A stretch of DNA of 64,000 bases from DATFDN01 sp963767645 (GCA_963767645.1 CAVYEW010000006.1:1-64000), one strand, 5' to 3'; positions 1 to 8,065 are shown, numbered from the stretch's first letter. Numbers and translations are program-made. Notes: generated by a model from the sequence alone, not told the origin.

Positions 1-56
1 CGAGGGGGCGGTAGGGTTGGTGCCAGCCGACTCCCCCTTTGTGCTATGGTGGTGAA

Positions 57-352
57 ATGAACAGCATGGAGATCATCGGGCGGTTGAAGGAAAACGAGGC
101 GGCGCTTCGCGCGCGGCGTGGCGCACGCGGCGCTGTTCGGCTCCCGCGCGCGAGGTGATGCGCGTCCGGACAGCGACACCGACATCATGATCGAGATCGA
201 CCCGGAGGCGCATGTCACCCTGTTCGATTACGCTGGTCTAAAACCTCTTTATCGCCAGCCTGTTCGACGGGCGGGTTGGCGTGGTGGACCGCGAGGGATT
301 GAAGCCCTATGTGCGACCGGCAGCTGCGGCCGATGCGATCTATGCCTTCTAA
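57..352 (+). pseudogene. MNT-type nucleotidyltransferase, frameshifted
   Basis: This is the remnant of a small minimal-nucleotidyltransferase protein, normally the antitoxin half of HEPN-MNT toxin-antitoxin modules. Read across three frames it gives about 97 residues: an N-terminal helix starting MNSMEIIGRLKENE, the catalytic motif GSRARGDARPDSDTD, and a C-terminal part ending YVRPAAAADAIYAF before TAA at 350-352. Two apparent +1 insertions break it, one near 112-118 and one in an AAAA run near 241. The gene overlaps the start of a HEPN-like remnant by a few bases, as in intact modules. The family call rests on the G-S-x10-D-x-D motif, so I am fairly sure of it. Activity is unlikely unless the indels are sequencing errors. 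Confidence 0.7.
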
Positions 353-431
353 TTCATCGACAGCACCCCGCCGCTGGCTTGACGATATGCTCTATCACAT
401 CGACTTGGCCCGAAACTTCGCCACGGGAACG
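342..431 (+). pseudogene. HEPN (DUF86-like) toxin fragment, N-terminus only
   Basis: Reading from the ATG at 342, about 30 residues include DDMLYHIDLARNFATGT, which looks like the first helix of DUF86/HEPN ribonuclease toxins. These are the usual partners of MNT nucleotidyltransferases. The start overlaps the stop of the upstream MNT remnant, which fits a coupled two-gene module. Homology ends near 431, where the sequence passes into an unrelated PIN-type start. The C-terminal half with the catalytic R-x4-H motif is gone, so this is a dead fragment. The family call is inference from a short segment. Confidence 0.5.
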
Positions 432-444
432 CTAGGGAAATCGA

Positions 445-561
445 GTGTTGCGCACGTTTACGCTCGATACGAATTGCCTAATAGATGTTGAAGAAAGCCG
501 GCCAGCGGCTCGGGAGATTCGGGCGCTTGCTAATGCACAAACCGGAAGACCGCTATTATAG
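445..561 (+). pseudogene. PIN-domain toxin fragment, N-terminus only
   Basis: A GTG or TTG start at 445/448 opens a frame of about 38 residues beginning VLRTFTLDTNCLIDVEE. That is the first strand and first acidic residue of a PIN-domain (VapC-like) nuclease. The frame stops at TAG 559-561, so the remaining three acidic residues of the active site are missing. It sits between a HEPN scrap and a DUF2971-like scrap, so it is best read as debris left by successive deletions. Base composition is visibly poorer in G+C than the surrounding genes. Confidence 0.5.
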
Positions 562-908
562 CCGTATCGGTATGGCGTATCAATCGGTTGGCATAAGAAC
601 ATTAAGAATGATCCAACACCTCGACCCTTTGTTCAAAAATGATGCTTTTGATGAAGAGGAAGAGTGGCGAATAATACTTTACCAAGGGGATTCCTCAGTC
701 AAAGCATCAATCCGAGTGCAAATCGGAATTTCGATACACTGAAAATGATATAGTGCGTCACTACATCATGGATGTGGGGAATGCTATCAGGGCTGTTACG
801 ATCGGTCCGCTCTGCCGGGTAAATTGGACTGAGATGCACAATTTCCTGAGAAGTGTAAATTTGTTCTGTCAAATCAATTTATCGAAATCAACACTTCAAG
901 CAAGATAA
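551..908 (+). pseudogene. DUF2971-like protein, C-terminal fragment, frameshifted
   Basis: Two overlapping frames together resemble the C-terminal part of DUF2971 proteins. The first carries LDPLFKNDAFDEEEEWRII, which matches the family pattern of a hydrophobic helix, F-K and E-x-E-W-R. The second, from about 723, runs FRYTENDIVRHYIMDVGNA and AVTIGPLC and ends at TAA 906-908. The shift between them is +1. No start codon belonging to this family is visible, because the 5' end runs into the PIN fragment. DUF2971 proteins have no settled function but are frequent in defence and mobile islands. The region is A+T-rich compared with its neighbours. Confidence 0.45.
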
Positions 909-954
909 TAATTGCTGAGCCCCGCCATTCGTTACTTCGGTCGGACGTTCTAAT

Positions 955-1293
955 ATGAGTGGCATACTTGGCGGCCGGGCCAAAGACGATCCTGTCCTGT
1001 TGCGCTTCCGTGCCGCCGTTTCCGAAGCCTATGGCAGCCGCATCGAACGTGTGGTGTTGTTTGGTTCCCGCACGCGCGGCGAGGCAGGCCAGGATTCCGA
1101 CTATGACGTTGCGGTGTTTCTGCGCGACATGCCCGACCGCATGGCCGAGGTGAACCGGCTTGCCGATCTGAGCACCGCCATTCTCTACGAAACGGGCGAG
1201 TTCGTTCACGCCATGCCCTACTGTGCCAACTCCTACGATGATGAGCGCATGCCGCTCATGCACGAAATTCGCGCCCACGGCATCGACCTGTGA
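955..1293 (+). CDS. MNT-type nucleotidyltransferase (antitoxin-like)
   Basis: This 112-residue protein has the nucleotidyltransferase signature LFGSRTRGEAGQDSDYDV at about residues 35-52, including the G-S pair and the D-x-D metal ligands. Proteins of this size and motif are usually the MntA half of HEPN-MNT modules, which AMPylate the HEPN toxin; that role is inferred from the family. A GTG codon overlaps its stop as GTGA at 1290-1293, where a HEPN partner would begin, but that reading frame closes after 18 residues. The gene is therefore an orphan antitoxin-like gene. The reading frame itself is intact. Confidence 0.75.
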   Translation: MSGILGGRAKDDPVLLRFRAAVSEAYGSRIERVVLFGSRTRGEAGQDSDYDVAVFLRDMPDRMAEVNRLADLSTAILYETGEFVHAMPYCANSYDDERMPLMHEIRAHGIDL

Positions 1294-1346
1294 AGCCGCA
1301 GGCGAGCGCCTTCGTCGGCTGTTTCCCGAGATCGACTGCGTTCTGA
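1290..1346 (+). pseudogene. possible truncated HEPN partner start
   Basis: A GTG at 1290 overlaps the stop of the MNT gene and opens VKPQASAFV, a start typical in style for HEPN partners. TGA follows at 1344-1346. A different frame over 1306-1359 reads RLRRLFPEIDCVLKGA and then stops, which may be the tail of another lost gene. There is too little sequence for a firm family call. The spacing is the main argument. Confidence 0.25.
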
Positions 1347-1555
1347 AAGGTGCCTGATCCCACCACGCCATCGAGCCCGCTCAGCTTACCAACGTCGACT
1401 CTCTTCCGGCTCGCAGCGGCGTTGGGGCAGCGAGTCGGAGCTGGCCGGTGGGCCGCACTTGCCATACGGCATCGGTCCAGGTCTAGGCTGATCCAAGCGC
1501 GGTCATCACATAGGATCAAGCGGAAGGGGAAAACCCGGCCTTGGGAGGAGATGAG

Positions 1556-2509
1556 ATGAAGATGTGCCGCAGGCTCTTCGCAGCCTCCGTTCTGGCCGTT
1601 GCCGCGGTGCCGGCGATTGCCGCCGACGCTCCGCTGGCAATCGGCTACGTTACCAAGTCGGCGACCAACCAGGGCTGGCTGCTGATCAACGCCGGCGCTG
1701 CCGACGCTGCCCGTGATGCCGGCGTCCAACTCGTCGTCGCCGGCCCTTCGTCCCAGGGCGCGCTGAGCAGCCAGATCGATGCCATCGGCCGGGTCGTCGC
1801 CGAGGGGGTCAAGGCGGTCGCCGTGGCACCGGTGGATTCCGCCGGCATCACCCCGATCGTCCGGCGCCTCAGTGCCGAGGGCGTGCCGTTCGTTGCCGTC
1901 GATACCGCGATCGACGGCAACCTGGCCAAGAGCTACGTCGCCACCGACAACCTCGCCGCTGCCGCTGCCCAGGCCGAGTGGGCCGCCGGGCAGATCGGCG
2001 GGACCGACGAAATCATCCTGGTCGATGGCGACCTCTCGCAGTCCACTGGCCGGGATCGCCGCCAGGGCTTCCTCGATCGCCTCCGGCAACTCAAGCCGGA
2101 GGCCGTCACCATCGAGGTGCATACCTCGTGGAACTTCAATGAGGCGCGGGCTGGGGTGGAGGCGGCCCTGAGGACGCACCCCCAGGTGAGCCTGGTCGCC
2201 AATGCCTGGGACGACGGCACTCTCGGTACGGTCGCGGCGTTGCGGGCCCGCGGCTACCAGAAGGGCCGCGTGCGCGTCATCGGCTTCGACGGCGCGCCCA
2301 ATGCTCTGGCGCTGTTGCGCGACGGCTGGGTCCAGGCCGACGTGGCGCAGATGCTCTATCGCGAGGGCTACGAAGGCGTGAAGACCGCCATCGCCGCGGC
2401 CAGGGGAGAGGCTGTCCCGCCGCGCATCGATACCGGCCACGCCGTGGTGACGGCGGCAACGCTCGACCAGTTCGTTGCCGACAACAAGCTGGCGCGGTTC
2501 ATGGAATGA
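1556..2509 (+). CDS. sugar-type ABC transporter substrate-binding protein
   Basis: This 317-residue periplasmic binding protein belongs to the type 1 (Peripla_BP_4, ribose/TorT-like) fold. The ATG at 1556 is preferred over the TTG at 1541 because a strong GGGAGGAG ribosome site lies about six bases upstream, and it yields a clean signal peptide, MKMCRRLFAASVLAVAAVP, ending near AIAA. The mature part contains the hinge and ligand pattern SSQGALSSQIDAI, then SAGITPIV, and later VIGFDGAPNALALL, typical of the family. No permease or ATPase gene lies beside it, so the transporter partners must be elsewhere or lost. The ligand cannot be read from sequence; sugars are the family norm. Confidence 0.8.
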   Translation: MKMCRRLFAASVLAVAAVPAIAADAPLAIGYVTKSATNQGWLLINAGAADAARDAGVQLVVAGPSSQGALSSQIDAIGRVVAEGVKAVAVAPVDSAGITPIVRRLSAEGVPFVAVDTAIDGNLAKSYVATDNLAAAAAQAEWAAGQIGGTDEIILVDGDLSQSTGRDRRQGFLDRLRQLKPEAVTIEVHTSWNFNEARAGVEAALRTHPQVSLVANAWDDGTLGTVAALRARGYQKGRVRVIGFDGAPNALALLRDGWVQADVAQMLYREGYEGVKTAIAAARGEAVPPRIDTGHAVVTAATLDQFVADNKLARFME

Positions 2510-2526
2510 CCCGGCGCCGGGCTGCC

Positions 2527-2580
2527 CACCGCCGAGGCGCCGACCGCGACGTTGCCGAATCGCGTCAGGCGCTGCTACCG
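2527..2580 (-). pseudogene. fragment of a second fetB/ybbM-like gene
   Basis: The minus strand encodes RLTRFGNVAVGASAV, nearly the same as RLTRLGNVAVGASAV in the complete permease gene at 3450-4262. Twenty-five bases (2527-2551) are identical to the copy starting at 3957, and the similarity continues with scattered differences to about 2580. The differences suggest a diverged homologue rather than a recent copy. The fragment lies directly after the binding-protein gene. Confidence 0.6.
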
Positions 2581-2593
2581 GCTCATGCCTTGG

Positions 2594-3103
2594 CTACCGA
2601 GGCGGGCAAAGGAGGAGTGTCAGAAATGCTTTCCGGTGTTCCAGGCTGGCTCGCTTGAAACGCCGCACGGCACTCCGAGCAGTTCCAATTGGCAGAGTCG
2701 CATCCGAAGTTGTGAATCTCGGTTCCGGATTGTAATCGGCGCGATGCCGTTTTTCTTGAAGTTCGATCACCGCGGTTGCAAACGCCTGGACGTTAACCCC
2801 AAAACCATTCGTTGGGAAATAGGGAGCATACCTATAGGGCGGGGTTTGCTTCTGAGCCTCGACGCAAATGTCCCTCAATGTGCGATGGTCAACGCTCCTA
2901 TAGACCAGTACATACCGACTGGTCCCACGTTGGGACACGCCGACGAATTCATCAGCCAGCGACGTCAATGTGAAATGGAAGAGGCCGTAGTAGGCGCTTG
3001 AGATCGCGCGCCTCAAGTCGACCTGCCGAGGCGGGCCGGCTGGTGGTGGGGCAACCAATCTATCGGCCTGATCGAAAAGGTGATCAGGGTTGAGGACTGC
3101 CAT
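2594..3103 (-). CDS. HEPN-like protein (UPF0332-type)
   Basis: This is a 169-residue helical protein. Residues about 31-50 read RRAISSAYYGLFHFTLTSLA and a later segment reads LQEKRHRADYNP. This pairing of A-Y-Y-x-x-F-H with R-x-x-A-D-Y is characteristic of UPF0332-like HEPN proteins, which often act as RNases or as partners of nucleotide-modifying proteins in toxin-antitoxin and defence loci. The start ATG overlaps the end of the upstream small gene (3084-3377) by 20 bases in another frame, so the two were a translationally coupled pair. G+C content is lower than in core genes nearby, which suggests acquisition. The function is inferred from family only. Confidence 0.6.
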   Translation of the reverse strand: MAVLNPDHLFDQADRLVAPPPAGPPRQVDLRRAISSAYYGLFHFTLTSLADEFVGVSQRGTSRYVLVYRSVDHRTLRDICVEAQKQTPPYRYAPYFPTNGFGVNVQAFATAVIELQEKRHRADYNPEPRFTTSDATLPIGTARSAVRRFKRASLEHRKAFLTLLLCPPR

Positions 3104-3377
3104 CCGATGCTAATTCATCTTCGGTCACGAATTCGACGACTGGAAATCGGTCTTCACCGGATCTGCTGAGGTCGCGTTAAATCCTGACGATAGTATTCAG
3201 GGCGCTATCCCCGCTCACTCCCTTCTCGTTGCCGCGAAGCACAATAGTCACATGAAGTGCTTCGCGACCATCAGCATCTGTCGTGAGCTCACTGTAGACT
3301 CGACTGAGCTCAGTCCTTTTCAGGACAGCCGAGGCCGCTCTAACGACAACTCGATCGATTTCACTGAGCTCGAGCAT
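3084..3377 (-). pseudogene. small partner gene of the HEPN-like protein, in-frame stop
   Basis: This frame would encode about 97 residues: MLELSEIDRVVVRAASAVLK, then REALHVTIVLRGNE, then SRSGEDRFPVVEFVTEDEL. A TAA at 3177-3179 interrupts it after 66 residues. The sequence after the stop stays in frame and clearly continues the same protein until TGA at 3084-3086, inside the start of the HEPN-like gene. A single base change would restore it. I do not recognise a named family. Small proteins of this general layout are known to me beside HEPN genes, so an antitoxin or cognate-factor role is possible but unproven. Confidence 0.5.
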
Positions 3378-3449
3378 ACGTCAACGTAGCAGGTTGTCCT
3401 TTCCGAGGGGAAGGTCCGCCACGGGCAGAGAGGGCTATCGTCCCAGACC

Positions 3450-4262
3450 TCATTTGCTGTGGACGCCACCCACCCGCAGCCGGTCCAGCCGCAGCCGGTG
3501 GCGGTCGTCGCTCAGCCGCCACGCGGCCAGATAGGCCACCGCCACCGCCGCGATCCCGCTGCCGCCGCCCAGCAGGAACATCAGCAGGATCTGGTACTTG
3601 ACCGCCTCCACCGGGTCCATGCCGGCGAGGATCTGCCCGGTCATGATCCCGGGCAGCGTCACCAGCCCGGCGGCCGACATCTGGTTGACGATGGGCAGCA
3701 GCGCGCGGCGCACCGAGGCGCGCACCAGCGGGCGCATCGCCTGGCCGTAGGTCGCGCCCAGCGCCAGCCGCGCCTCGATCGCGCCGCGCTCGCGCACTAC
3801 GCCGCCGAGCAGCGAATCGAGCGCCAGGCTCGCCCCGTTCAGCACGTTGCCGAGCACGATCCCGGTCAGCGGCACGGCGTAGCGCGGGTCGTACCAGGGC
3901 TGCGGGCGGATCGCGGTGCTCAGCGCCAGCCCGGCGGTGAGCACGGTGGCGAAGGCCACCGCCGAGGCGCCGACCGCGACATTGCCGAGGCGGGTCAGTC
4001 TCTGCTCCGGCCGCGCCGCCACCTCGCGCGCGGCCACGGCGGCCATGACCAGCAGCACGGCCAGCGTGACCCAGGGCGAGGCGAGGCGGAACACCGTCCG
4101 CAGCACGAAGCCGATGGCGATTAGCTGCAGCACCATGCGCAAAGCGGCAATGCCAAGCTGGCGGTGCAGCCGCAGGCCGAGCGCGAGCGAGAGCACGCCG
4201 TCGACGAGCAGCAGCGAGGCGGCGATGCCGATATCGGTCCAGGACAGCAGGATGGGAGTCAT
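3450..4262 (-). CDS. fetB: FetB/YbbM-family ABC transporter permease
   Basis: This 270-residue integral membrane protein has six or seven hydrophobic segments and matches the UPF0014 family, whose E. coli member FetB works with the ATPase FetA in iron or metal export. Typical segments are QLGIAALRMVLQLIAIG, LGNVLNGASLALDSL, ARLALGATYGQAMRPL and PGIMTGQILAGMDPVEAV, the last being the coupling-loop region. I chose the ATG at 4262 over the GTG two codons upstream. No FetA-like ATPase gene is next to it, which is unusual because the two are normally adjacent. A diverged fragment of a second copy lies at 2527-2580. Confidence 0.85.
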   Translation of the reverse strand: MTPILLSWTDIGIAASLLLVDGVLSLALGLRLHRQLGIAALRMVLQLIAIGFVLRTVFRLASPWVTLAVLLVMAAVAAREVAARPEQRLTRLGNVAVGASAVAFATVLTAGLALSTAIRPQPWYDPRYAVPLTGIVLGNVLNGASLALDSLLGGVVRERGAIEARLALGATYGQAMRPLVRASVRRALLPIVNQMSAAGLVTLPGIMTGQILAGMDPVEAVKYQILLMFLLGGGSGIAAVAVAYLAAWRLSDDRHRLRLDRLRVGGVHSK

Positions 4263-4319
4263 GCCCACGACACCGGCGACAGTTCGCTCCCGCGACAGGG
4301 AGGGGGATGTTTCCTTCGC

Positions 4320-5213
4320 TCAGCCCGCGAACCCGTGCGTCGGCAGCCCGCACACGCCCGGTCGGAAGCGGAACAGTCCCCCGGCATGGGGTTCCGTCAC
4401 CTTGTGCGTGATGCCCAGGCCGTCTGCAGCCGACGTGATATAGAGAACGTCCAGGTTCGGTCCGGCGAAGGCGCACATGGTCGGCTGGCTGACCGGCAGC
4501 TTGATCTCCCGGTCGGCCTGGCCGTCCGGCTTGAACCGGATCAGTCGGCTGCCGCCGTGGATCGCCGACCAGTAGCACCCCTCCTCGTCCATCGCCGCGC
4601 CGTCAGGCATGCCGAGCTGGGAGGGGATCTGCGCGAACAGGCGACGATTGGCGATCCGGCCCTGCTCAAGATCGAAATCGTATCGATAGATCGCGTGCTC
4701 CTTGCTGTGCGCGAGGAACATCGTGCCGCCGTCCTTGCTCCAGCAGAGGCCGTTGGTGATCAGGAACCTGTCCGGCTGGGTCACGAAGCCGCCCGAGCTG
4801 GTGTAGGAATAGAGCGGGCCGGGCTCGGGACTGCCCGCCTCCTCCTTGGGATCGAACATCGTCCCCGCCCAGAACCGGCCCTTGCCGTCGCATCCGCCCT
4901 CGTTGAAGCGGAACCGCAGCGGATCGTACGGCGGGTCGGTGAGCCTGGTCAGCGCGTCGCTGGCCAGATCCAGCCGGAACAGGCCCGACCGCAAGGCCAG
5001 CAGCGCGGCCGGCTCGCGTGCATGCAGCGCGTAGCAGCCGATTTCGGCCGGCAGCGGCCAGGTTCGCGTGGCCCCCGTTTGCGGGTTCAGCCGGTAGAAG
5101 GCGGGTGCCTTCACGTCGATCCAGTAGAGCGCCTGCTCGGGAACCGACCAGATCGGCGATTCCCCGATCTGGGCATGGGCATCCAGAACCAGCTCGATCT
5201 CTTCCTTCGCCAT
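4320..5213 (-). CDS. SMP-30/gluconolactonase-family protein
   Basis: This 297-residue protein has the SMP-30/gluconolaconase/LRE six-bladed propeller fold. The expected metal ligands are visible: Glu in GESPIWSV near residue 17, Asn in ITNGLCWSKDGG, and Asp in GMPDGAAMDEEG. Such enzymes hydrolyse sugar lactones, or sometimes other lactones and esters, in sugar-acid catabolism. MAKEEIEL at 5213 is the probable start. The gene is divergent from the peptide-type binding protein at 5362, and the 148 bases between them must hold both promoters. Its substrate is not predictable from the sequence. Confidence 0.85.
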   Translation of the reverse strand: MAKEEIELVLDAHAQIGESPIWSVPEQALYWIDVKAPAFYRLNPQTGATRTWPLPAEIGCYALHAREPAALLALRSGLFRLDLASDALTRLTDPPYDPLRFRFNEGGCDGKGRFWAGTMFDPKEEAGSPEPGPLYSYTSSGGFVTQPDRFLITNGLCWSKDGGTMFLAHSKEHAIYRYDFDLEQGRIANRRLFAQIPSQLGMPDGAAMDEEGCYWSAIHGGSRLIRFKPDGQADREIKLPVSQPTMCAFAGPNLDVLYITSAADGLGITHKVTEPHAGGLFRFRPGVCGLPTHGFAG

Positions 5214-5361
5214 GCGGGACTCCCGATCCACAGCCTATAGGCTCGAAACGTCCGGCAGGGGCCGAGGCTGCGCCCACCGCCTGACGCCTGGATCAATCCG
5301 GCTTGCGCCGCCGTCCCCGCCGACTAAGGTGCCGTGGCCCCAACATCCTGGATCGCGCGCC

Positions 5362-6951
5362 ATGCTGACCCGTCGTGCCTTCATCGCTTCCACTGCCGGC
5401 GCCGCCACCCTGCCTTGGTGCGCGGCGCAAGCGCAGACGCCGCCGGGGATCGCGGTTATGGCCAAGCAGATCGACGACGTGATCAGCTTCGATCCGGCTG
5501 AATCCTACGAGTTCACCGACAACGAGGTGGAGGGCAACTGCTATCGCAAGCTGATCGTGCCCGACCTCGCCGATCCCACGCGGATCGCCCCCGACCTCGC
5601 CGAGCGCTGGGATGTCAGTCCCGACAACACGACCTTCACCTTCCATCTGACGAAGAACGCGCGCTTCGAATCCGGCAAGCCAGTCACCGCCGCCGACGTG
5701 GAGTTCTCGCTGCGCCGCATCGTGCAGCTCAACAAGACCCCGGCCTTCATCATCACCCAGTTCGGCTACACCAAGGACAACGTCGAGAAGCTGATCCGCG
5801 CCACCGACGAGAGCACCATCGTCATGCAGCTGCCGACGCAGCAGGCGCCAAGCTTCGTCCTCTATTGCCTCTCGGCCAATCTGGGCTGCATCATCGAGAA
5901 GGCGGCGGCATTGGCGCATGCGGAAAACAATGATCTCGGCAATGCCTGGCTGAAGACCCACAGCGCGGGCGCCGGACCGTTCAAGCTGACCTCATGGCAG
6001 GCGTCCGATCACATCATCGTCGACGCCAACCCGAACTCCGGCATTCAGGCCGGAGTCAAGCGCATCGTGCTGCGCCACGTGAAGGACCCGGCCGAGCAGC
6101 TTCTGCTGCTGCAGAAGGGCGGCGTCGACATCGCCCGCGATCTGCAGGCCGACCAGCTCAAATCGATAGCGAACAATCCGAGTTTTCACTCCGATTCCGC
6201 CGGCCAGGCGTCCTCGCTCTACATCGCCATGAACCAGTCGATGCCGCAGCTGGCTAAGCCGGAGGTGCATCAGGCGATCAAGTGGGCGATCGACTACGCG
6301 GGGATCGCCAAGAACATCACGCCGGAAACCTGGTTCGTGCAGCAATCCTTCCTGCCGCGCGGCATCCCCGGCGCGCTGACCGACCAGCCCTTCGAGCAGA
6401 ATCTCGGCCAGGCGCGCACCCTGCTGGCGCAGGCCGGGCTGGCGGGCGGGTTCTCGGCCACTATGGACTTCATCTCGGCACCGCCCTTCGATCAGGTAGC
6501 GCAGGCGGTGCAGGCCGATCTCGGCAAGATCGGGATCAAGCTGCAGCTCCTGCCGGGCGAGCAGAAGCAGGTCATCACCAAGACCCGCGCCCGCCAGCAC
6601 CAGCTCGCGATGCTGGTCTGGGGGTCGGACTATTTCGACCCGAACTCGAACGCACAGGCCTTCTGCGCCAATCCCGACGACGGCGACGACAGCAAGCTCA
6701 AGATCATCGCCTGGCGCAGCCATTTCGCGAACAAGCAGCTCACGACGGAAGCCGAGCTGGCGGCCAAGGAGGCGGACACCAAGGCGCGGCTCGCGCTGTA
6801 TGGCGACATGCAGCAGCAATTCTGGGATGTGGCGCCGTTCGCGATGATGCTGCAGAAGAACGCCGTGGCCGTGATGCGCAAGAACACCACCGGCTTGCAG
6901 GTCGGCGCAATGCCCGACTTCACCCGCTACGCGGGCATCCGCAAGAGTTGA
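5362..6951 (+). CDS. SBP_bac_5-family ABC transporter substrate-binding protein
   Basis: This 529-residue extracellular binding protein belongs to the peptide/nickel (DppA/OppA-like) class. The N-terminus MLTRRAFIASTAGAA contains a twin-arginine signal (TRRAFI) before a hydrophobic stretch, so Tat export is likely. Family hallmarks include SYEFTDNEVEGNCY, DLAERWDVSPDNTTFTFHL, and FNPGPEW-like domain-III substitutes such as ARTLLAQAGLAGGF. A single OppB-type permease follows at 7046 with a palindromic repeat in between. No second permease (OppC) or ATPases are present, so the operon looks incomplete. Substrates of this class range from peptides to nickel and opines, so the ligand is open. Confidence 0.85.
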   Translation: MLTRRAFIASTAGAATLPWCAAQAQTPPGIAVMAKQIDDVISFDPAESYEFTDNEVEGNCYRKLIVPDLADPTRIAPDLAERWDVSPDNTTFTFHLTKNARFESGKPVTAADVEFSLRRIVQLNKTPAFIITQFGYTKDNVEKLIRATDESTIVMQLPTQQAPSFVLYCLSANLGCIIEKAAALAHAENNDLGNAWLKTHSAGAGPFKLTSWQASDHIIVDANPNSGIQAGVKRIVLRHVKDPAEQLLLLQKGGVDIARDLQADQLKSIANNPSFHSDSAGQASSLYIAMNQSMPQLAKPEVHQAIKWAIDYAGIAKNITPETWFVQQSFLPRGIPGALTDQPFEQNLGQARTLLAQAGLAGGFSATMDFISAPPFDQVAQAVQADLGKIGIKLQLLPGEQKQVITKTRARQHQLAMLVWGSDYFDPNSNAQAFCANPDDGDDSKLKIIAWRSHFANKQLTTEAELAAKEADTKARLALYGDMQQQFWDVAPFAMMLQKNAVAVMRKNTTGLQVGAMPDFTRYAGIRKS

Positions 6952-6956
6952 GCGGC

Positions 6957-7044
6957 GCCCTCACCCTCCCGCGCCCACGGCGCGGGCCCCTCTCTCTCCC
7001 GCTGCGCGGGAGAGGATGCCGAGCGCAGCGAGGCGGGTGAGGGC
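6957..7044 (+). repeat. palindromic intergenic repeat (GCCCTCACC...GGTGAGGGC type)
   Basis: The element begins GCCCTCACC and ends GGTGAGGGC, with internal inverted segments such as CTCTCCCGC...GCGGGAGAG. It fills the gap between the binding protein and the permease and overlaps the first possible start codon of the permease (7016). A related element lies at 14395-14493. Elements like this behave as REP/BIME-type mRNA structures in other bacteria; that role here is inference. Confidence 0.65.
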
Positions 7045-7045
7045 C

Positions 7046-8065
7046 GTGCGCCGGCCGCGACGCTTCTCCGGCCTGCTCGCCACGCTTGCCTCGGTGCCGA
7101 TCACGCTGTTCGGCCTGATTCTCATCACCTTCCTGATCGGGCGGGTGATGCCGATCGATCCGGTGATCGCCATCGTGGGCGATCACGCGCCGCCCGACGT
7201 GATCGCGCGGGTGCGCGCCGAGCTTGGCCTCGATCGCCCGCTGCCGGTGCAGTTCGGCATCTATCTCGCCCGTCTGCTGCACGGCAATCTTGGGCGCAGC
7301 GTGATGACCACGCATTCCGTGACCGAGGACATCGCCACCTACTTCCCGGCAACCTTCGAGCTGGCGACCGCCGCCATCATCCTCGCCATCGCGATCGGCA
7401 TCCCGGCCGGCGTGCTCGCCGCCGCGCGGCAGGGATCGCGCTTCGACCATGCGGTGCGGGTGGTGAGCCTTGCCGGCCAGTCGGTCCCGGTATTCGTGCT
7501 CGGGCTGGTGTTCCTGCTCGTCTTCTACGTCAAGCTCGGGATCGCGCCGGGGACCGGACAGATCAACGTCATGTACGACGGCATGGTGCCGCGCGTGACG
7601 GGAATGCTTGTTGTCGATGCCGCGCTTGCCGGCGAGTGGGACGTGTTCCGCGACGCGCTGGCGCATCTGGCCCTGCCGGCGTTGGTGCTCGCCTATTTCA
7701 GTCTTGCCTACATCACGCGCATGACGCGGGCCTTCATGCTGGACGCGCTGGCGGGCGAGTATATCGTAACCGCGCGCGCCAAGGGATTGTCGGGCGCGCG
7801 CATCCTCTGGCGGCACGCCTTCGCCAATATCGCCGTGCCGCTGGTGACGGTGATCGCGCTCGCCTATGCCGGATTGCTGGAGGGCGCGGTGCTGACCGAG
7901 ACAGTGTTTTCCTGGCCCGGGATAGGGCTCTATCTCACCGTCTCGCTGCTCAACGCCGACATGGACGCGGTGCTGGGGGCGACGCTGGTGATCGGGCTGA
8001 TCTACGTGATCCTGAATCTGCTGGCCGATCTTTCGTATCGCGTGCTGGACCCGCGCACGCGATGA
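7046..8065 (+). CDS. OppB/DppB-type ABC transporter permease
   Basis: This is a membrane permease with six predicted helices, 339 residues from the GTG at 7046. ATG 7016 and GTG 7037 are alternatives, but both lie inside the palindromic repeat, so I prefer 7046. It shows the N-terminal OppB domain (LGLDRPLPVQFGIYLARLL, HGNLGRSV) and the EAA coupling loop around GEYIVTARAKGLSGARILWR. It should pair with the binding protein at 5362 to import its ligand. The usual next genes, an OppC-type permease and one or two ATPases, are absent: a minus-strand SDR follows instead. The transporter is therefore either completed from elsewhere or decayed. Confidence 0.85.
   Translation: MRRPRRFSGLLATLASVPITLFGLILITFLIGRVMPIDPVIAIVGDHAPPDVIARVRAELGLDRPLPVQFGIYLARLLHGNLGRSVMTTHSVTEDIATYFPATFELATAAIILAIAIGIPAGVLAAARQGSRFDHAVRVVSLAGQSVPVFVLGLVFLLVFYVKLGIAPGTGQINVMYDGMVPRVTGMLVVDAALAGEWDVFRDALAHLALPALVLAYFSLAYITRMTRAFMLDALAGEYIVTARAKGLSGARILWRHAFANIAVPLVTVIALAYAGLLEGAVLTETVFSWPGIGLYLTVSLLNADMDAVLGATLVIGLIYVILNLLADLSYRVLDPRTR

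Noticed and set aside
1256..2440. Minus-strand open frame of 394 codons opposite the sugar-binding protein
   Set aside because: It is a shadow of the plus-strand gene, which has a signal peptide and family motifs.
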